Below the pieces are notes generated by a model, which worked only from the letters and a program-made list of their open reading frames with translations, searched no databases and was not told the origin of the DNA. Source: an uncultured Acetobacteraceae bacterium (GTDB lineage Bacteria > Pseudomonadota > Alphaproteobacteria > Acetobacterales > Acetobacteraceae). From it: a DNA stretch of 59,333 nucleotides. Both the position numbers and the translations under genes were made by a program. Positions 36,242-46,800 of this stretch are shown in pieces. Numbering within the stretch: position 1 is the stretch's first letter; every line of letters begins with the position of its first letter. Location: positions 1 through 59,333 of the forward strand of contig CAIVPZ010000070.1 of assembly GCA_903907955.1 (NCBI GenBank). The letters are read 5' to 3'.

Positions 36242-36436
36242 AAGGCCAGGGGCGCTGCCCCTGGACCCCGCCAAGGGGCAGTGGCCCCTTGGAACCCATT
36301 ACTTTTGAGGGTCTTGGGGAAAGGGGGCTGCGGAGATGTTGATGCATCTCCTCAGCCCCCTTTCCCCAAGACCCTCAAGTAGCGGGGTCCAGGGGTCCAC
36401 TGACCCCTGGCGGGTCCAGGGCAGCGCCCTGGCCTT
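36242..36436. repeat. Composite palindromic repeat, long form B
   Basis: The same architecture as 8064-8260: two inverted tandem-hairpin modules around a central palindrome. Here the stem 36305-36338/36345-36378 pairs over about 34 bp with a single mismatch around a TTGATG-like loop. Relative to form A six base pairs differ, each with a matching change on the other arm. It lies between ettA and the GNAT gene. Confidence 0.85.
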
Positions 36437-36454
36437 GCTTGCTTTTCTCCCGCC

Positions 36455-36967
36455 ATGAACCCGGCCTGGGTCGTCCGCACCGGCCGGCTTGTGCTGCGGC
36501 CGGTATCGGGGGCGGACTTGCCCGATCTGCAGGCATTGAAGGCCGATCCCAGGGTGTTTGCGGTCATGTTGGGCGGGGTGCGCACGCCGCACCGCACGAT
36601 GGACGAGTTGGCCGAGGAGGTTGCGTTCTGGGGCCGTCGCGGGCTTGGCATCTGGGCGGTGCGCGACCGGGAGAGTGGCGCGTTTCTTGGAATTACCGGT
36701 TTCATGGAGCGGCCGGACGGGTTGGGCATCGGGCTGCGGTTTGCGTTCGTCGCCGGCATGCAGGGGCACGGCTATGCCAGCGAGGCGGCCGGGGCGGCGC
36801 TGCGGTTCGCGCATGAGCGGGCAGGGGTGCGGCGGGTGGTGGCGGTGGCGCGGGCCGACAATGTGAGTTCGCGCCAGGTACTGGGCGGCATCGGCATGCG
36901 CGAGTGTGGCGCCTTCGAACGCGCGGGGGTGCCCATGCTGGTGTTCGAGAGCGTGTCGGAGGGCTGA
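36455..36967 (+). CDS. GNAT family N-acetyltransferase (RimJ/RimL type)
   Basis: The 170-residue protein opens with RTGRLVLRPVSGADLPDLQAL, the usual RimJ/RimL start, and holds the acetyl-CoA-binding region GLRFAFVAGMQGHGYASEA. The conserved C-terminal segment is DNVSSRQVLGGIGM. The expected role is acetylation of a protein N-terminus or small molecule; substrate unknown. Its stop overlaps the ATG of the DUF3293 gene (TGATG), so they are coupled. Confidence 0.9.
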   Translation: MNPAWVVRTGRLVLRPVSGADLPDLQALKADPRVFAVMLGGVRTPHRTMDELAEEVAFWGRRGLGIWAVRDRESGAFLGITGFMERPDGLGIGLRFAFVAGMQGHGYASEAAGAALRFAHERAGVRRVVAVARADNVSSRQVLGGIGMRECGAFERAGVPMLVFESVSEG

Positions 36968-37374
36968 TGTTTCCGGCCACCGCGCGGCTGGGCGCCGCCT
37001 ACCGGGCGACCGCCTATGTGGTGCGTTGCCAGGGGCGGGAGGTGGCGCTGCGCGTCGGCCGCGCGCCGCCGCCGTTGCCCTGGGGGGGGTGCCGGCAGGC
37101 CTGGGTGGTGACCGCGTGCAACCCGGGCAGCCGGCTCCGTTCGCCGGCTGCCAACCGGCTTGCGGCCAGGCGGTTGGCGTGGGCGCTGCGCCGGCGCGGG
37201 CTGCGGTCGGTGCCATCGGTGGCGCGTGGCGATGCCGGCGACTGGCCGCCGGAGCCGGGGCTTCTGGTATTCGGCATCCCCCGGCGGTCCGCTGCCGCGC
37301 TGGGCCGGGCGATGCGGCAGAACGCGGTTGTGGAGGTCGGCCGGCGTGCCGTCGTGCTGGTTCCGCTGGCCTGA
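36967..37374 (+). CDS. DUF3293 domain-containing protein
   Basis: This 135-residue protein starts at ATG 36967 and matches the DUF3293 pattern. It has an N-terminal AAYRATAYVV, then WVVTACNPGSRLRSPAANRLA, a GLLVFGIPRRSA segment, and a C-terminal MRQNAVVEVG with the conserved QNA. The function of the family is unknown. It is coupled to the GNAT gene by a one-base overlap. Confidence 0.75.
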   Translation: MFPATARLGAAYRATAYVVRCQGREVALRVGRAPPPLPWGGCRQAWVVTACNPGSRLRSPAANRLAARRLAWALRRRGLRSVPSVARGDAGDWPPEPGLLVFGIPRRSAAALGRAMRQNAVVEVGRRAVVLVPLA

Positions 37375-37558
37375 TCACCGGTCGCTGCCAGCTTGACGGG
37401 TGGGGGCGGGCGCGTCACGTTGCGCCGCAGCGCAATACGCCGACTCGAGAAAAGACCGGGTCGATCATCTGGTGGTCAGGCTTCGCAAACATCCGCTGCC
37501 AACCGAGATCGTATTTGTCGCTCCAGTCACACCACCCCGGCTCTTGGAGAATCTTCGA

Positions 37559-37996
37559 ATGAAACTTGGCAGGATTTTGGCTGCTTCGGCGCTGTTCCTG
37601 AGCACCGCCTTGCCCGCTTTCGCCGCACCTCCTCCGTCGGCGCCGCCGGTTGCCGCTGCCCCGGTGGCCGCGGCGCCGGGCGCCCCGGTTGCGGCCTCGC
37701 AGGCGGCGACCCCCGGCGAGCCAGCCGCTTCGCCGCCTGCCGCCGGAGAGGCAGCGCCGCCGCCGCCCAAGAAGGCGTCCACGCACAAGCACCCGCCGAA
37801 GCACAAGCCGTCGCAGCAGGCCGGGACGGCCGCGCCGAAGCCGCCCAAGCCGGCGTCCACGCACAAGACGCCCAGCCAGGGCGGCGCAACGCACCACGCC
37901 TCCGGCAAGCCGTCATCCACGCACAAGCCGTCGGGCGATGCCGGCAAGCCAGCCGCGCCGGCCGCGGGTTCGACCGGCGGCGCCGTCAACGAGTAA
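37559..37996 (+). CDS. Secreted Ala/Pro/Lys-rich protein with STHK repeats
   Basis: The 145-residue protein has a signal peptide (residues 1-23: basic MKLGR, a hydrophobic core, cleavage after AFAA) followed by a low-complexity mature chain rich in Ala, Pro, Lys and His. The tetrapeptide STHK occurs three times (STHKHP, STHKTP, STHKPS) at regular distances. The start ATG 37559 has GGAG 8 bases upstream. It is probably periplasmic, unstructured and basic. No family is recognised, and the His/Lys content would allow metal or polyanion contact, which is only inferred. Confidence 0.75.
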   Translation: MKLGRILAASALFLSTALPAFAAPPPSAPPVAAAPVAAAPGAPVAASQAATPGEPAASPPAAGEAAPPPPKKASTHKHPPKHKPSQQAGTAAPKPPKPASTHKTPSQGGATHHASGKPSSTHKPSGDAGKPAAPAAGSTGGAVNE

Positions 37997-38033
37997 ACGG
38001 CCGGGCGGCCACCGAACGGCGGTTCAGCTCAGA

Positions 38034-38073
38034 AAAATGGCCGTTGATCTGCCAGGGCAGGTCAACGGCCATT
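38034..38073 (-). terminator. Rho-independent terminator of metF (bidirectional potential)
   Basis: A long stem, AATGGCCGTTGA with TCAACGGCCATT, is extended by an inner CTGCC/GGCAG pair around a short loop. On the minus strand it follows the metF stop by 14 bases and is followed by TTTTT, a standard terminator. On the plus strand the downstream T run is poor, but the hairpin could still help end the upstream secreted-protein gene. Confidence 0.85.
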
Positions 38074-38087
38074 GCCGTTGATTGCGG

Positions 38088-39056
38088 TCAGGCGGGCGCG
38101 TGCGCCGCCTTGCCGGGCCGCACGCCCAGGATATGGGCGATCGCGTAGACCAGATCGGACCGGTTCAGCGTATAGAAGTGGAACTCGTCGATGCCGCTGG
38201 CCTGCAGCACGCGCACCTGCTCGGCGGCCACCACGGCCGCCACCATGCGGCGGGTTTCGTGGTCCTCGTCCAGCCCCTCGAACAAATGGCCGAGCCAGGC
38301 CGGCACCGAGGCGCCGCACATGGCGGAGAACCGCGCCGCCTGGGCAAAATTCGACACCGGCATGATGCCCGGCACGATCGGCGCGGTGATGCCGGCGGCC
38401 AGGCAGCGGTCGAGGAAGCGCAGATAGGTTTCGGCCTCGAAGAAATAGTTGGTGATCGCCCGGGTGGCGCCGGCGTCGAGCTTGCGCTTGAGGTTGTCGA
38501 GGTCGGCCTCGGGGCTGAGCGCGGTCGGGTGCACCTCGGGATAGGCGGCCACCGAGATCTCGAAATCGGCGATGCGCTTCAGCCCGGCCACCAGATCGGC
38601 GGCATAGGCGTAGCCGTCGGGTTGCGGCACGTAGTCGCCGCCGCCCGGCACGTCGCCGCGCAGCGCCACGATGTGGCGCACCCCGGCCTCCCAGTAGGCG
38701 CGGGCGACGGCATCGATCTCCGCCCGGGTGGCGTTCACGCAGGTCAGGTGCGCGGCCGGGGTCAGGCTGGTTTCCTGCAGGATGCGGGTGACGATGGCGT
38801 GGGTGCGGGCCTGGGTGGAGCCGCCGGCGCCGTAGGTGACCGAGACGAAGCGCGGCGCCAGCGGCTCCAGCCGCTGGATGCAGGTCCAGAGCTGCTGCTC
38901 CAGCGCCTCGGTGCGGGGCGGGAAGAACTCGAAGGAGAGCGCCGGCGCGGGCAGGCTGGCGTCGCGCGCCGGCAGAGAGGCGAACCGGGGACCGGTCAGC
39001 CAGCGTTCGAGCGGTGCGGGAGCGAGGGACGGCGCCGCTGAGGGAGTGTGGTTCAT
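38088..39056 (-). CDS. metF: 5,10-methylenetetrahydrofolate reductase
   Basis: This FAD-containing TIM-barrel enzyme makes 5-methyl-THF for methionine synthesis. The 322-residue protein shows LSFEFFPPRT, VSVTYGAGGSTQART, HLTCVNATRAEIDA, IVALRGDVPGGG, and AAYPEVHPTALS in order, followed by the folate-binding block ITNYFFEAETYLRFLDRC. ATG 39056 (MNHTPS) is chosen because AAGG lies at normal spacing before it. ATG 39062 is also possible. It is a single-gene unit with its own terminator, and its leader contains a chain of hairpins. Confidence 0.95.
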   Translation of the reverse strand: MNHTPSAAPSLAPAPLERWLTGPRFASLPARDASLPAPALSFEFFPPRTEALEQQLWTCIQRLEPLAPRFVSVTYGAGGSTQARTHAIVTRILQETSLTPAAHLTCVNATRAEIDAVARAYWEAGVRHIVALRGDVPGGGDYVPQPDGYAYAADLVAGLKRIADFEISVAAYPEVHPTALSPEADLDNLKRKLDAGATRAITNYFFEAETYLRFLDRCLAAGITAPIVPGIMPVSNFAQAARFSAMCGASVPAWLGHLFEGLDEDHETRRMVAAVVAAEQVRVLQASGIDEFHFYTLNRSDLVYAIAHILGVRPGKAAHAPA

Positions 39057-39148
39057 CGCCATCCTTGCCAGATCGGGCGCGGCGCGCCCGGGGTAAATTT
39101 CGTCATTTGTCGCGCCGGCGCAAGCTGAACGGTTGCGCGGCGCGGTGT

Positions 39149-39266
39149 GACGGGTAGAAACGTTGTAGCCAACCCGTCTCCGGGCCGACAAGGCGCCACC
39201 ATCTCCGGGTGGCTTTCCCACCCGGGGCAGGCGTATGTGTTGCAACCCGCCAAGCCGTGCCTGCCC
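39149..39266. other. Chain of three hairpins in the divergent metF-mlaA leader
   Basis: Three inverted repeats lie in a row: GACGG...GTTG-TAGC-CAAC-CCGTC (39149-39178, with an 8-base bulge), CCGGGTGG/CCACCCGG (39205-39225), and GGGCAGGC/GCCTGCCC (39225-39266). It could be the structured 5' leader of metF (minus strand) or mlaA (plus strand). It is not a copy of the GC-rich repeat. It matches no riboswitch consensus I can recall. Confidence 0.45.
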
Positions 39267-39290
39267 GCAAAACTGGTTCCGAGGAGCCCG

Positions 39291-40094
39291 ATGCGCCGCC
39301 TGTCCCCGTCTTTCCGGCTTCCAGCGCTTCCGGCGCTGGCCGGCGCTGTCGTTCTGGCTGCGTCGCTGGCCGGCTGCGCCAGCAAACCACCCGCGGACGA
39401 TCCGGACGCGGTGGCCGAATACAATGAGAGCAACGACCCGGCGGAGCCCACCAACCGGGTGTTCTATGCGGTCAACAACGGCCTCGACACCGTTATCCTG
39501 CGCCCGCTGGCGGTGGGGTACAAATACGTCGTGCCGTTCGTGGTGCGCAGCCATATCCACAACGTGCTGACCAACCTGTCCATGCCCGCCTCGCTGTTCA
39601 ACGACATGCTGCAGGCGCACCCGCGCCGCGCCGGCACTTCGTTCATGCGCATCCTGGTCAACAGCACGGTGGGGGTGGCCGGGGTGTTCGACGTCGCCAC
39701 GGAGTGGGGCTGGCCGGCGCACGACTCGGACGGTGGCATGACCCTCGCCTTGTGGGGCCTGCCGGAAGGGCCGTTCCTGTTCCTGCCCGTGCTGGGCCCG
39801 ACCAGCCCGCGCGATGCCACCGGCTTTGGCGCCGACGTCGCCTCCGACCCGATCACCTGGTTCGGCCAGGGGGTGCTGGTGTCATCGCTCGGCTATACGC
39901 GCTACGGGATGAGCGCCGTCGACACCCGCACCAACGTGCTCGACGACCTCGATAAGATAAAAGCGCAGGCGCTCGACCCCTATGCCACGATCCGCAGCCT
40001 GTACCGCCAGCACCGGCAATCGCAGATCGACGAAGCCCGGTCGGATGACCCGGCGACCGTACCGGCGTGGTTTGTGCAACCGCGCCGCCCATGA
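39291..40094 (+). CDS. mlaA: MlaA/VacJ outer-membrane lipoprotein
   Basis: MlaA extracts mislocalised phospholipids from the outer membrane and passes them to MlaC. The 267-residue precursor has a lipoprotein signal with Cys29 in LAGC. The family segments EPTNRVFYAVNNGLD, LSMPASLFNDMLQ, GWPAHDSDGGMTLALWG, and PVLGPTSPRDATGFG are all present. ATG 39291 follows GAGGAG. It is followed 31 bp later by mlaC. The transporter genes mlaFED are not in this window. Confidence 0.95.
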   Translation: MRRLSPSFRLPALPALAGAVVLAASLAGCASKPPADDPDAVAEYNESNDPAEPTNRVFYAVNNGLDTVILRPLAVGYKYVVPFVVRSHIHNVLTNLSMPASLFNDMLQAHPRRAGTSFMRILVNSTVGVAGVFDVATEWGWPAHDSDGGMTLALWGLPEGPFLFLPVLGPTSPRDATGFGADVASDPITWFGQGVLVSSLGYTRYGMSAVDTRTNVLDDLDKIKAQALDPYATIRSLYRQHRQSQIDEARSDDPATVPAWFVQPRRP

Positions 40095-40125
40095 CCTTGC
40101 AAGCGCGCAGAACGGGACTCACCCC

Positions 40126-40737
40126 ATGCTGACACGACGCATCCTGCTGATGTCCGCAACCGCGGTCCTGCCGGTGCTGGGACTGCCGCTGTCGCCGGCA
40201 CGGGCGCAAAGCCTGGACCAGGCCACCGCCTTCATCGAGCGGACCATGAAGGAAATCGCCGCGGTGGTGAACGCGCCTGATACGCTCGCCGGGAAGCAGC
40301 AGAAGCTGCAGGCCATCATCGACCGCACGGTGGACGTGGACGGGGTGGCGCGGTTCTGCCTGGGGCGGTTCTGGCGTACCGCTTCGCCCGCGCAGCAGAA
40401 TCAGTATCTGGACCTGTTCCACCGCGTGCTGATGATCAACATCACCGGCAAGGTGGGCGAGTACCAGGGGGTCAGTTTCGTCCTGGGCCGCACCCAGCCG
40501 CGCGAGGGCGCGATTGTGGTTTCCTCCACGGTGAACCGGCCGGGCACCGCGCCCAGCAAGGTGGACTGGCTGGTCAGCAACGAGACCGGCAGCCCGAAGA
40601 TCATCGACGTGATCGCCGAGGGCACCAGCCTGCGTCTGACCCAGCGCAGCGACTATGCCGCCTATCTGTCGCACAACAACAACAGCGTGCAGGCGCTGAT
40701 CGACGCGCTGCGCCAGCAGGCCAGCCAGCCGGGCTGA
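40126..40737 (+). CDS. mlaC: MlaC-family periplasmic phospholipid-binding protein
   Basis: This 203-residue protein has a Sec-type or Tat-like signal peptide (MLTRRILLMSATAVLP...) and the MlaC/Ttg2D fold. LDQATAFIERTMKEIAAVV begins the mature protein, and VDVDGVARFCLGRFWRTAS and VLMINITGKVGEY follow. The YxxYSxxxxxxG-type end is PKIIDVIAEGTSLRLTQRSD. It should carry phospholipid between MlaA and an inner-membrane MlaFEDB complex. It is in an operon with mlaA. Confidence 0.94.
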   Translation: MLTRRILLMSATAVLPVLGLPLSPARAQSLDQATAFIERTMKEIAAVVNAPDTLAGKQQKLQAIIDRTVDVDGVARFCLGRFWRTASPAQQNQYLDLFHRVLMINITGKVGEYQGVSFVLGRTQPREGAIVVSSTVNRPGTAPSKVDWLVSNETGSPKIIDVIAEGTSLRLTQRSDYAAYLSHNNNSVQALIDALRQQASQPG

Positions 40738-40776
40738 TTGTCAGCGCTCCGCCTTTGCTCCCATAACCTTTCGTAA

Positions 40777-40850
40777 GGGTTCCAAGGGCCAAAGGCCCTT
40801 GGTGGGGTCCAGGGGCAAAGCCCCTGGTGGGGTTCGGGGCAACGCCCCGA
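40777..40850. repeat. GC-rich tandem-hairpin intergenic repeat, three-hairpin copy
   Basis: Three short palindromes stand in a row: CCAAGGGCCAAAGGCCCTTGG, CCAGGGGCAAAGCCCCTGG and CGGGGCAACGCCCCG. It lies between mlaC and ligA, ending 12 bases before the ligA ATG. The ligA ribosome site (AGGAG) is just beyond it, so the structure may affect ligA translation. Confidence 0.8.
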
Positions 40851-40853
40851 TAG

Positions 40854-42941
<2,088 letters not shown>

Positions 42942-43055
42942 CAATTAATGCTGTCGCACGTGACGGGGCGGGCCGTTGGGTGCAAGAATTGACCGCACCT
43001 GCCGCGTTGAGCGGCCCCGACCCGGGGCACGCCGAACCGGGGCAAACGGAGTCTG

Positions 43056-43823
43056 ATGGACACGCTGGATTCTCGTCCCGACGAACCGGCCCGGCGCGGC
43101 GTTGTGCTGCGGGTGCTGATCGTCGAGGACGCCCCGACCGTCGCCGCCGCCATCGGCGCGGCGCTGCGCGAGGCGGGCATGGACACCCGGGTGGCTGCGA
43201 CCGGGGCGGAGGCGATCGATGCCAAGGCCGAATTCCGCCCCGATGTCGCCCTGGTGGATCTGGAACTGCCCGATGTGGACGGCATGCAGCTGGTCGCGCA
43301 GTTCGCCGGCGAGGCCGATTGCGGGGTGATCGTGGTCACCGCCAACGGTGCCGAGGCGGCCCGCATCGCCGGGCTGGAAACCGGGGCCGACGACTACGTC
43401 GTCAAGCCCGTCGCGCTGCGCGAACTGGCGGCCCGCATCCGTGCCGTGCACCGGCGCCTGTATCGCGCCGAGCCGGACCCGGCCGCGCAGCGCGGCCCCA
43501 TCCTGACCATTGACGCCGCCCGGCGGCTGCTGATCGGCCCCGGCGAGTCCAGCCTTCCCCTGACCGAGGCGGAAGCCGCCACCCTGGACGCCCTGCTCGA
43601 TGCCGGCGGCGCGGCCGTCTCGCGCGAAACTGTCAGCCTGCTTGCCCTGAAACGCCCACTGCACACCGACGACCGCAGCGTCGATCAGCTGGTGCTGAAA
43701 CTGCGCCGGAAGATCGCATCGCTGGGCGCATCGCAGCGCACGATTCTCTCCGCCCGCCGGAACGGCTACGTGATTCCGGATCCGCGCCAGTTCCGGGTGC
43801 TGCCGGGGCCACGGGGGGGATAA
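43056..43823 (+). CDS. OmpR/PhoB-family response regulator
   Basis: The 255-residue protein has a receiver domain with acidic pair Glu24/Asp25 (LIVEDAP), phosphoacceptor Asp68 (ALVDLELPD), the Thr of VVVTANG, and the Lys of DDYVVKPVAL. A C-terminal winged-helix domain follows (LTEAEAATLDALLDAG ... RSVDQLVLKLRRKIASLG). No histidine kinase lies next to it, so it is an orphan with an unknown partner. It converges on the giant SIR2 gene with a 36 bp gap. The ATG 43056 is the first good start after ligA. Confidence 0.9.
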   Translation: MDTLDSRPDEPARRGVVLRVLIVEDAPTVAAAIGAALREAGMDTRVAATGAEAIDAKAEFRPDVALVDLELPDVDGMQLVAQFAGEADCGVIVVTANGAEAARIAGLETGADDYVVKPVALRELAARIRAVHRRLYRAEPDPAAQRGPILTIDAARRLLIGPGESSLPLTEAEAATLDALLDAGGAAVSRETVSLLALKRPLHTDDRSVDQLVLKLRRKIASLGASQRTILSARRNGYVIPDPRQFRVLPGPRGG

Positions 43824-43859
43824 GGCGAGGGCGGGTAATATCCGCCGCCTGCCCCGCCA

Positions 43860-46800
43860 TCAGGAGGCGGGCCATCGCAACTGGTCGCGATTCCCTCCGC
43901 TCTGGAAGTGCTCCAGTCGCCCCTGGATCCACTCCAGCGCGTGATGGTAGGCGTAGCGCCCCGCAAGGTCGGCGGACCGTTCAAACAGCAACTGGCATCC
44001 GCCATGCTGTCCGCGCAATTGCTGAATCTCCGCCAGCAGATTCAGGGCGTGGACCTTGCGCAGCCGCATGTCGTGCAGCGTCGCCACCTCCAGACTCTCG
44101 GCCGCGAGCTGAATCGCGTGGTGCAAATCCCCTTGTCCGACCTTCAGGCGCGCCCGCACCGCCAGTTCCTCGCAATGCAGCCGCGGCAGGCCGATGACGC
44201 GGGCATAAGTGCGGATCGAATCGAGGGATCGGAGCAAATCGGTCGCCTTCGCTTCCGGCGAGGCGATCTTGATCCGCAGCTCAGAGAGCCGCGCGAGGTG
44301 TGCCATGTCGATATGCTTGCCCTGCTGCGCCATCTGGAGTGCATCGCTGGCCGCACGGATTGCTGTCGGCAGGCCGGCGGTTCCGCCGGCGAACCGTGCG
44401 GCATCGGCAAGATGGCGCGAAAAGATACTTGCCGCGCGCGACCGCTTCAGCTGCTGCAGGCCGTCCACGGCCGTCTGGTAGCGGCGCATTGCCAGAGCGA
44501 CGCTCCCCGAGAGGTGATCGGCCAGGCCGATATAGCCGTGGGCGATCAGGCGAAGGGCGGGACATTCATCGGCCTTTGCCTCGATGATCTTCAGCTTGCG
44601 CACGGCCCAGGCGGCATTGCCCCGCTCGATTTCCGCGATCGCCCAGTTCAACGCAATCGCGGTGCGCACCGGGCCGCTCCGCAGCGGTTCGAGGTAGGCT
44701 CGGGCCGTCGAATCGGCGCGTTCAAGGGTTGCGGCCGCCGCACCGATCCGGCCCTGCATCAGGCTGAGCACGCCGCTTTCGTTCAGCAGCCAAACGATCT
44801 CTTCGGCATAGAACGGCCGCGGAACGGCAGATGCCGCCGCCCCCAGCCTGGCGATCCGCGCGTCGATACCCTCAGCCTTGCGGACCAGCCAGTCGATCTG
44901 CTGCCGGTACATCTCCATGTAGCCCTGCGCCGGCACCGCTATGCCGTCGGCCTCACGGTAGCCGTCGAAATGGGCGATGATGCCGACGTGATAGATTGAT
45001 CGCAGAATGCCGTACGCCGCGCGCAGGCGCTGTGACATGGATGTCAGCTCATCGGCGTCGAGATTGCCGATGTCATGCGCATTCCGACTGACCAGACTGC
45101 TGACCGCGGCGCCGATGCGACGGTGCGCGTCAGGGCTGAGTTGCGGCAACTCGTCCGGCTGGCTGGCGAACAGAGAGAGGGAGAACCTGTCGACGTCCGG
45201 ACTCACAACGAAAGCGGCGCGCATCTGGTCGAAGACATGGCGCTGCATCAGGCGGTGGACGCAGTAACGCGGTTGGTTCGACAAAACGCTCGTGACCTCG
45301 ATGACCAGGCAGCGGAACACGAGCAGTTGCAGCGCCTCCCTGAGCACGACCTCGCGCTGCCGGGCAGTCTTCGCTGCCTCCTTCGGGACAGGCGTCGTCA
45401 CTTCTCCGGCATCCTTCCAGAAATCATCCGTCGCAGCAACGATCTCGTGGAATTCATTCAGGATGCAAAGTTCGACCGGCTGACCGACGATCGCGAGATG
45501 CCAGAGGATGGTGTGCATGAGATGCAGAAGCCGTGGACCAAGCCGTTTGACGCTTGGCAGCGTTATCGGCGGCGGCAGACCTTCGGCATGCTGGCGGGCC
45601 ATCTGTTCGAGCACGACCTCGAGGATAGCCAGCCCGCGTGCGTCGCCGGATCGGCCGCGAACCGTCCGGCTCGCGCGTTCGAGGAAATCGAGGGCGCGGT
45701 CGCCGAGCCCCGAACCACCGCCCAACGCCGTGCCTTTCCAGTTGAACCCATCTTTCACCGGCCCCAGATGCTCATCGGCGGCCGCCAGCAGCAGTGTCAG
45801 CGGGTAGCGTCCGCCCCCCGCGGTGTAGAAAACCTCGCGGTGTTTGCTGTCGATCAGGTCAGCGTCCGGGCTTGCCTTGGCTGCGCCGTCGCCGGCAAAT
45901 TCCTTCAAGTACTCTGCCAGGAATTTTGCGACGCAGGCATTTTGGTTTTTCTTAAGCTTGTCCCAGACTTCCTGTCGTAACGCGAAGACCTTTTCGGGGA
46001 TGATTTCCGGGAATGGTTTCTCCGCGCCGAAGCCGCACGCCTTGCCGGCCAGCAGCAGTGAGACACGCGGGAAATAGGCGGCGGCAAGCTCCAGGCCGCG
46101 GGTCCGGCGAACCACATGCAGGACTGCAACCGGCTGCGGTCCTGGCGTGTCTGACGGGAAATCGGGAAAGGGATTGGCGCTCCCGCCGGCATCCGGCGCA
46201 CGAGAGCGGAACTGCACGGAACGGGCATCCAGCAGCGCCCTGGCAAGACGCCGGCGTCCTTCCGACGATTCCGGCCGGGCAACTTCCGTCGCCGTGATCC
46301 GGGTCTGTTGGAAGGGGAGGCGGAGCGGGTCCGGCGTGGCACCCGGCGGCTGTTGCAGCCCGGCACGAAACTGGCCGGGAATGGCGACGTCGGAGGTGAT
46401 GAAGATGAAATCGATCGGCGCGCTGTGAAACTCCTCTTTGACCAGCGATTCGAAAAGATGATGGAACTGGGCATTCTTCGGCTGGCCGTCGCGATCGAAA
46501 AGGTTATGGACGCCATTGATCACCACGAGCAGCCGGCCATTGGCATCACGGGCCGCCTCATGATAGCGCCGCAGCAGGAACCGAAGCCGTCCGATCCGGT
46601 CGTTCTCAAGCTTATCCGGTTTGCGCCCCGCTGGCGGGGGTTCGGGCAGGACATGCGGCAAGCGGTCCTGCAGGAACGCGATCAGCCGGTCGAAAACCGA
46701 TGTGATCTCGATGGAAAAGCTGAAGCTGAGCAGGGCCACGCCCGGATAGGCCGGCAGCTTTTCGACTTCCCCGACTTCCAGCCCCCAGGTCGCGGCAACT

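Noticed and set aside
37778-37930. Regularly spaced repeats that could suggest a CRISPR-like array
   Set aside because: They are the codons for STHK units inside a secreted protein. Units are short and in frame, and no cas gene is near.
39063-39290. Cobalamin, SAM-II or SAH riboswitch before metF
   Set aside because: Conserved cores of these families, such as the B12 box or the SAM-II pseudoknot residues, are not found. Only unassigned hairpins are present.
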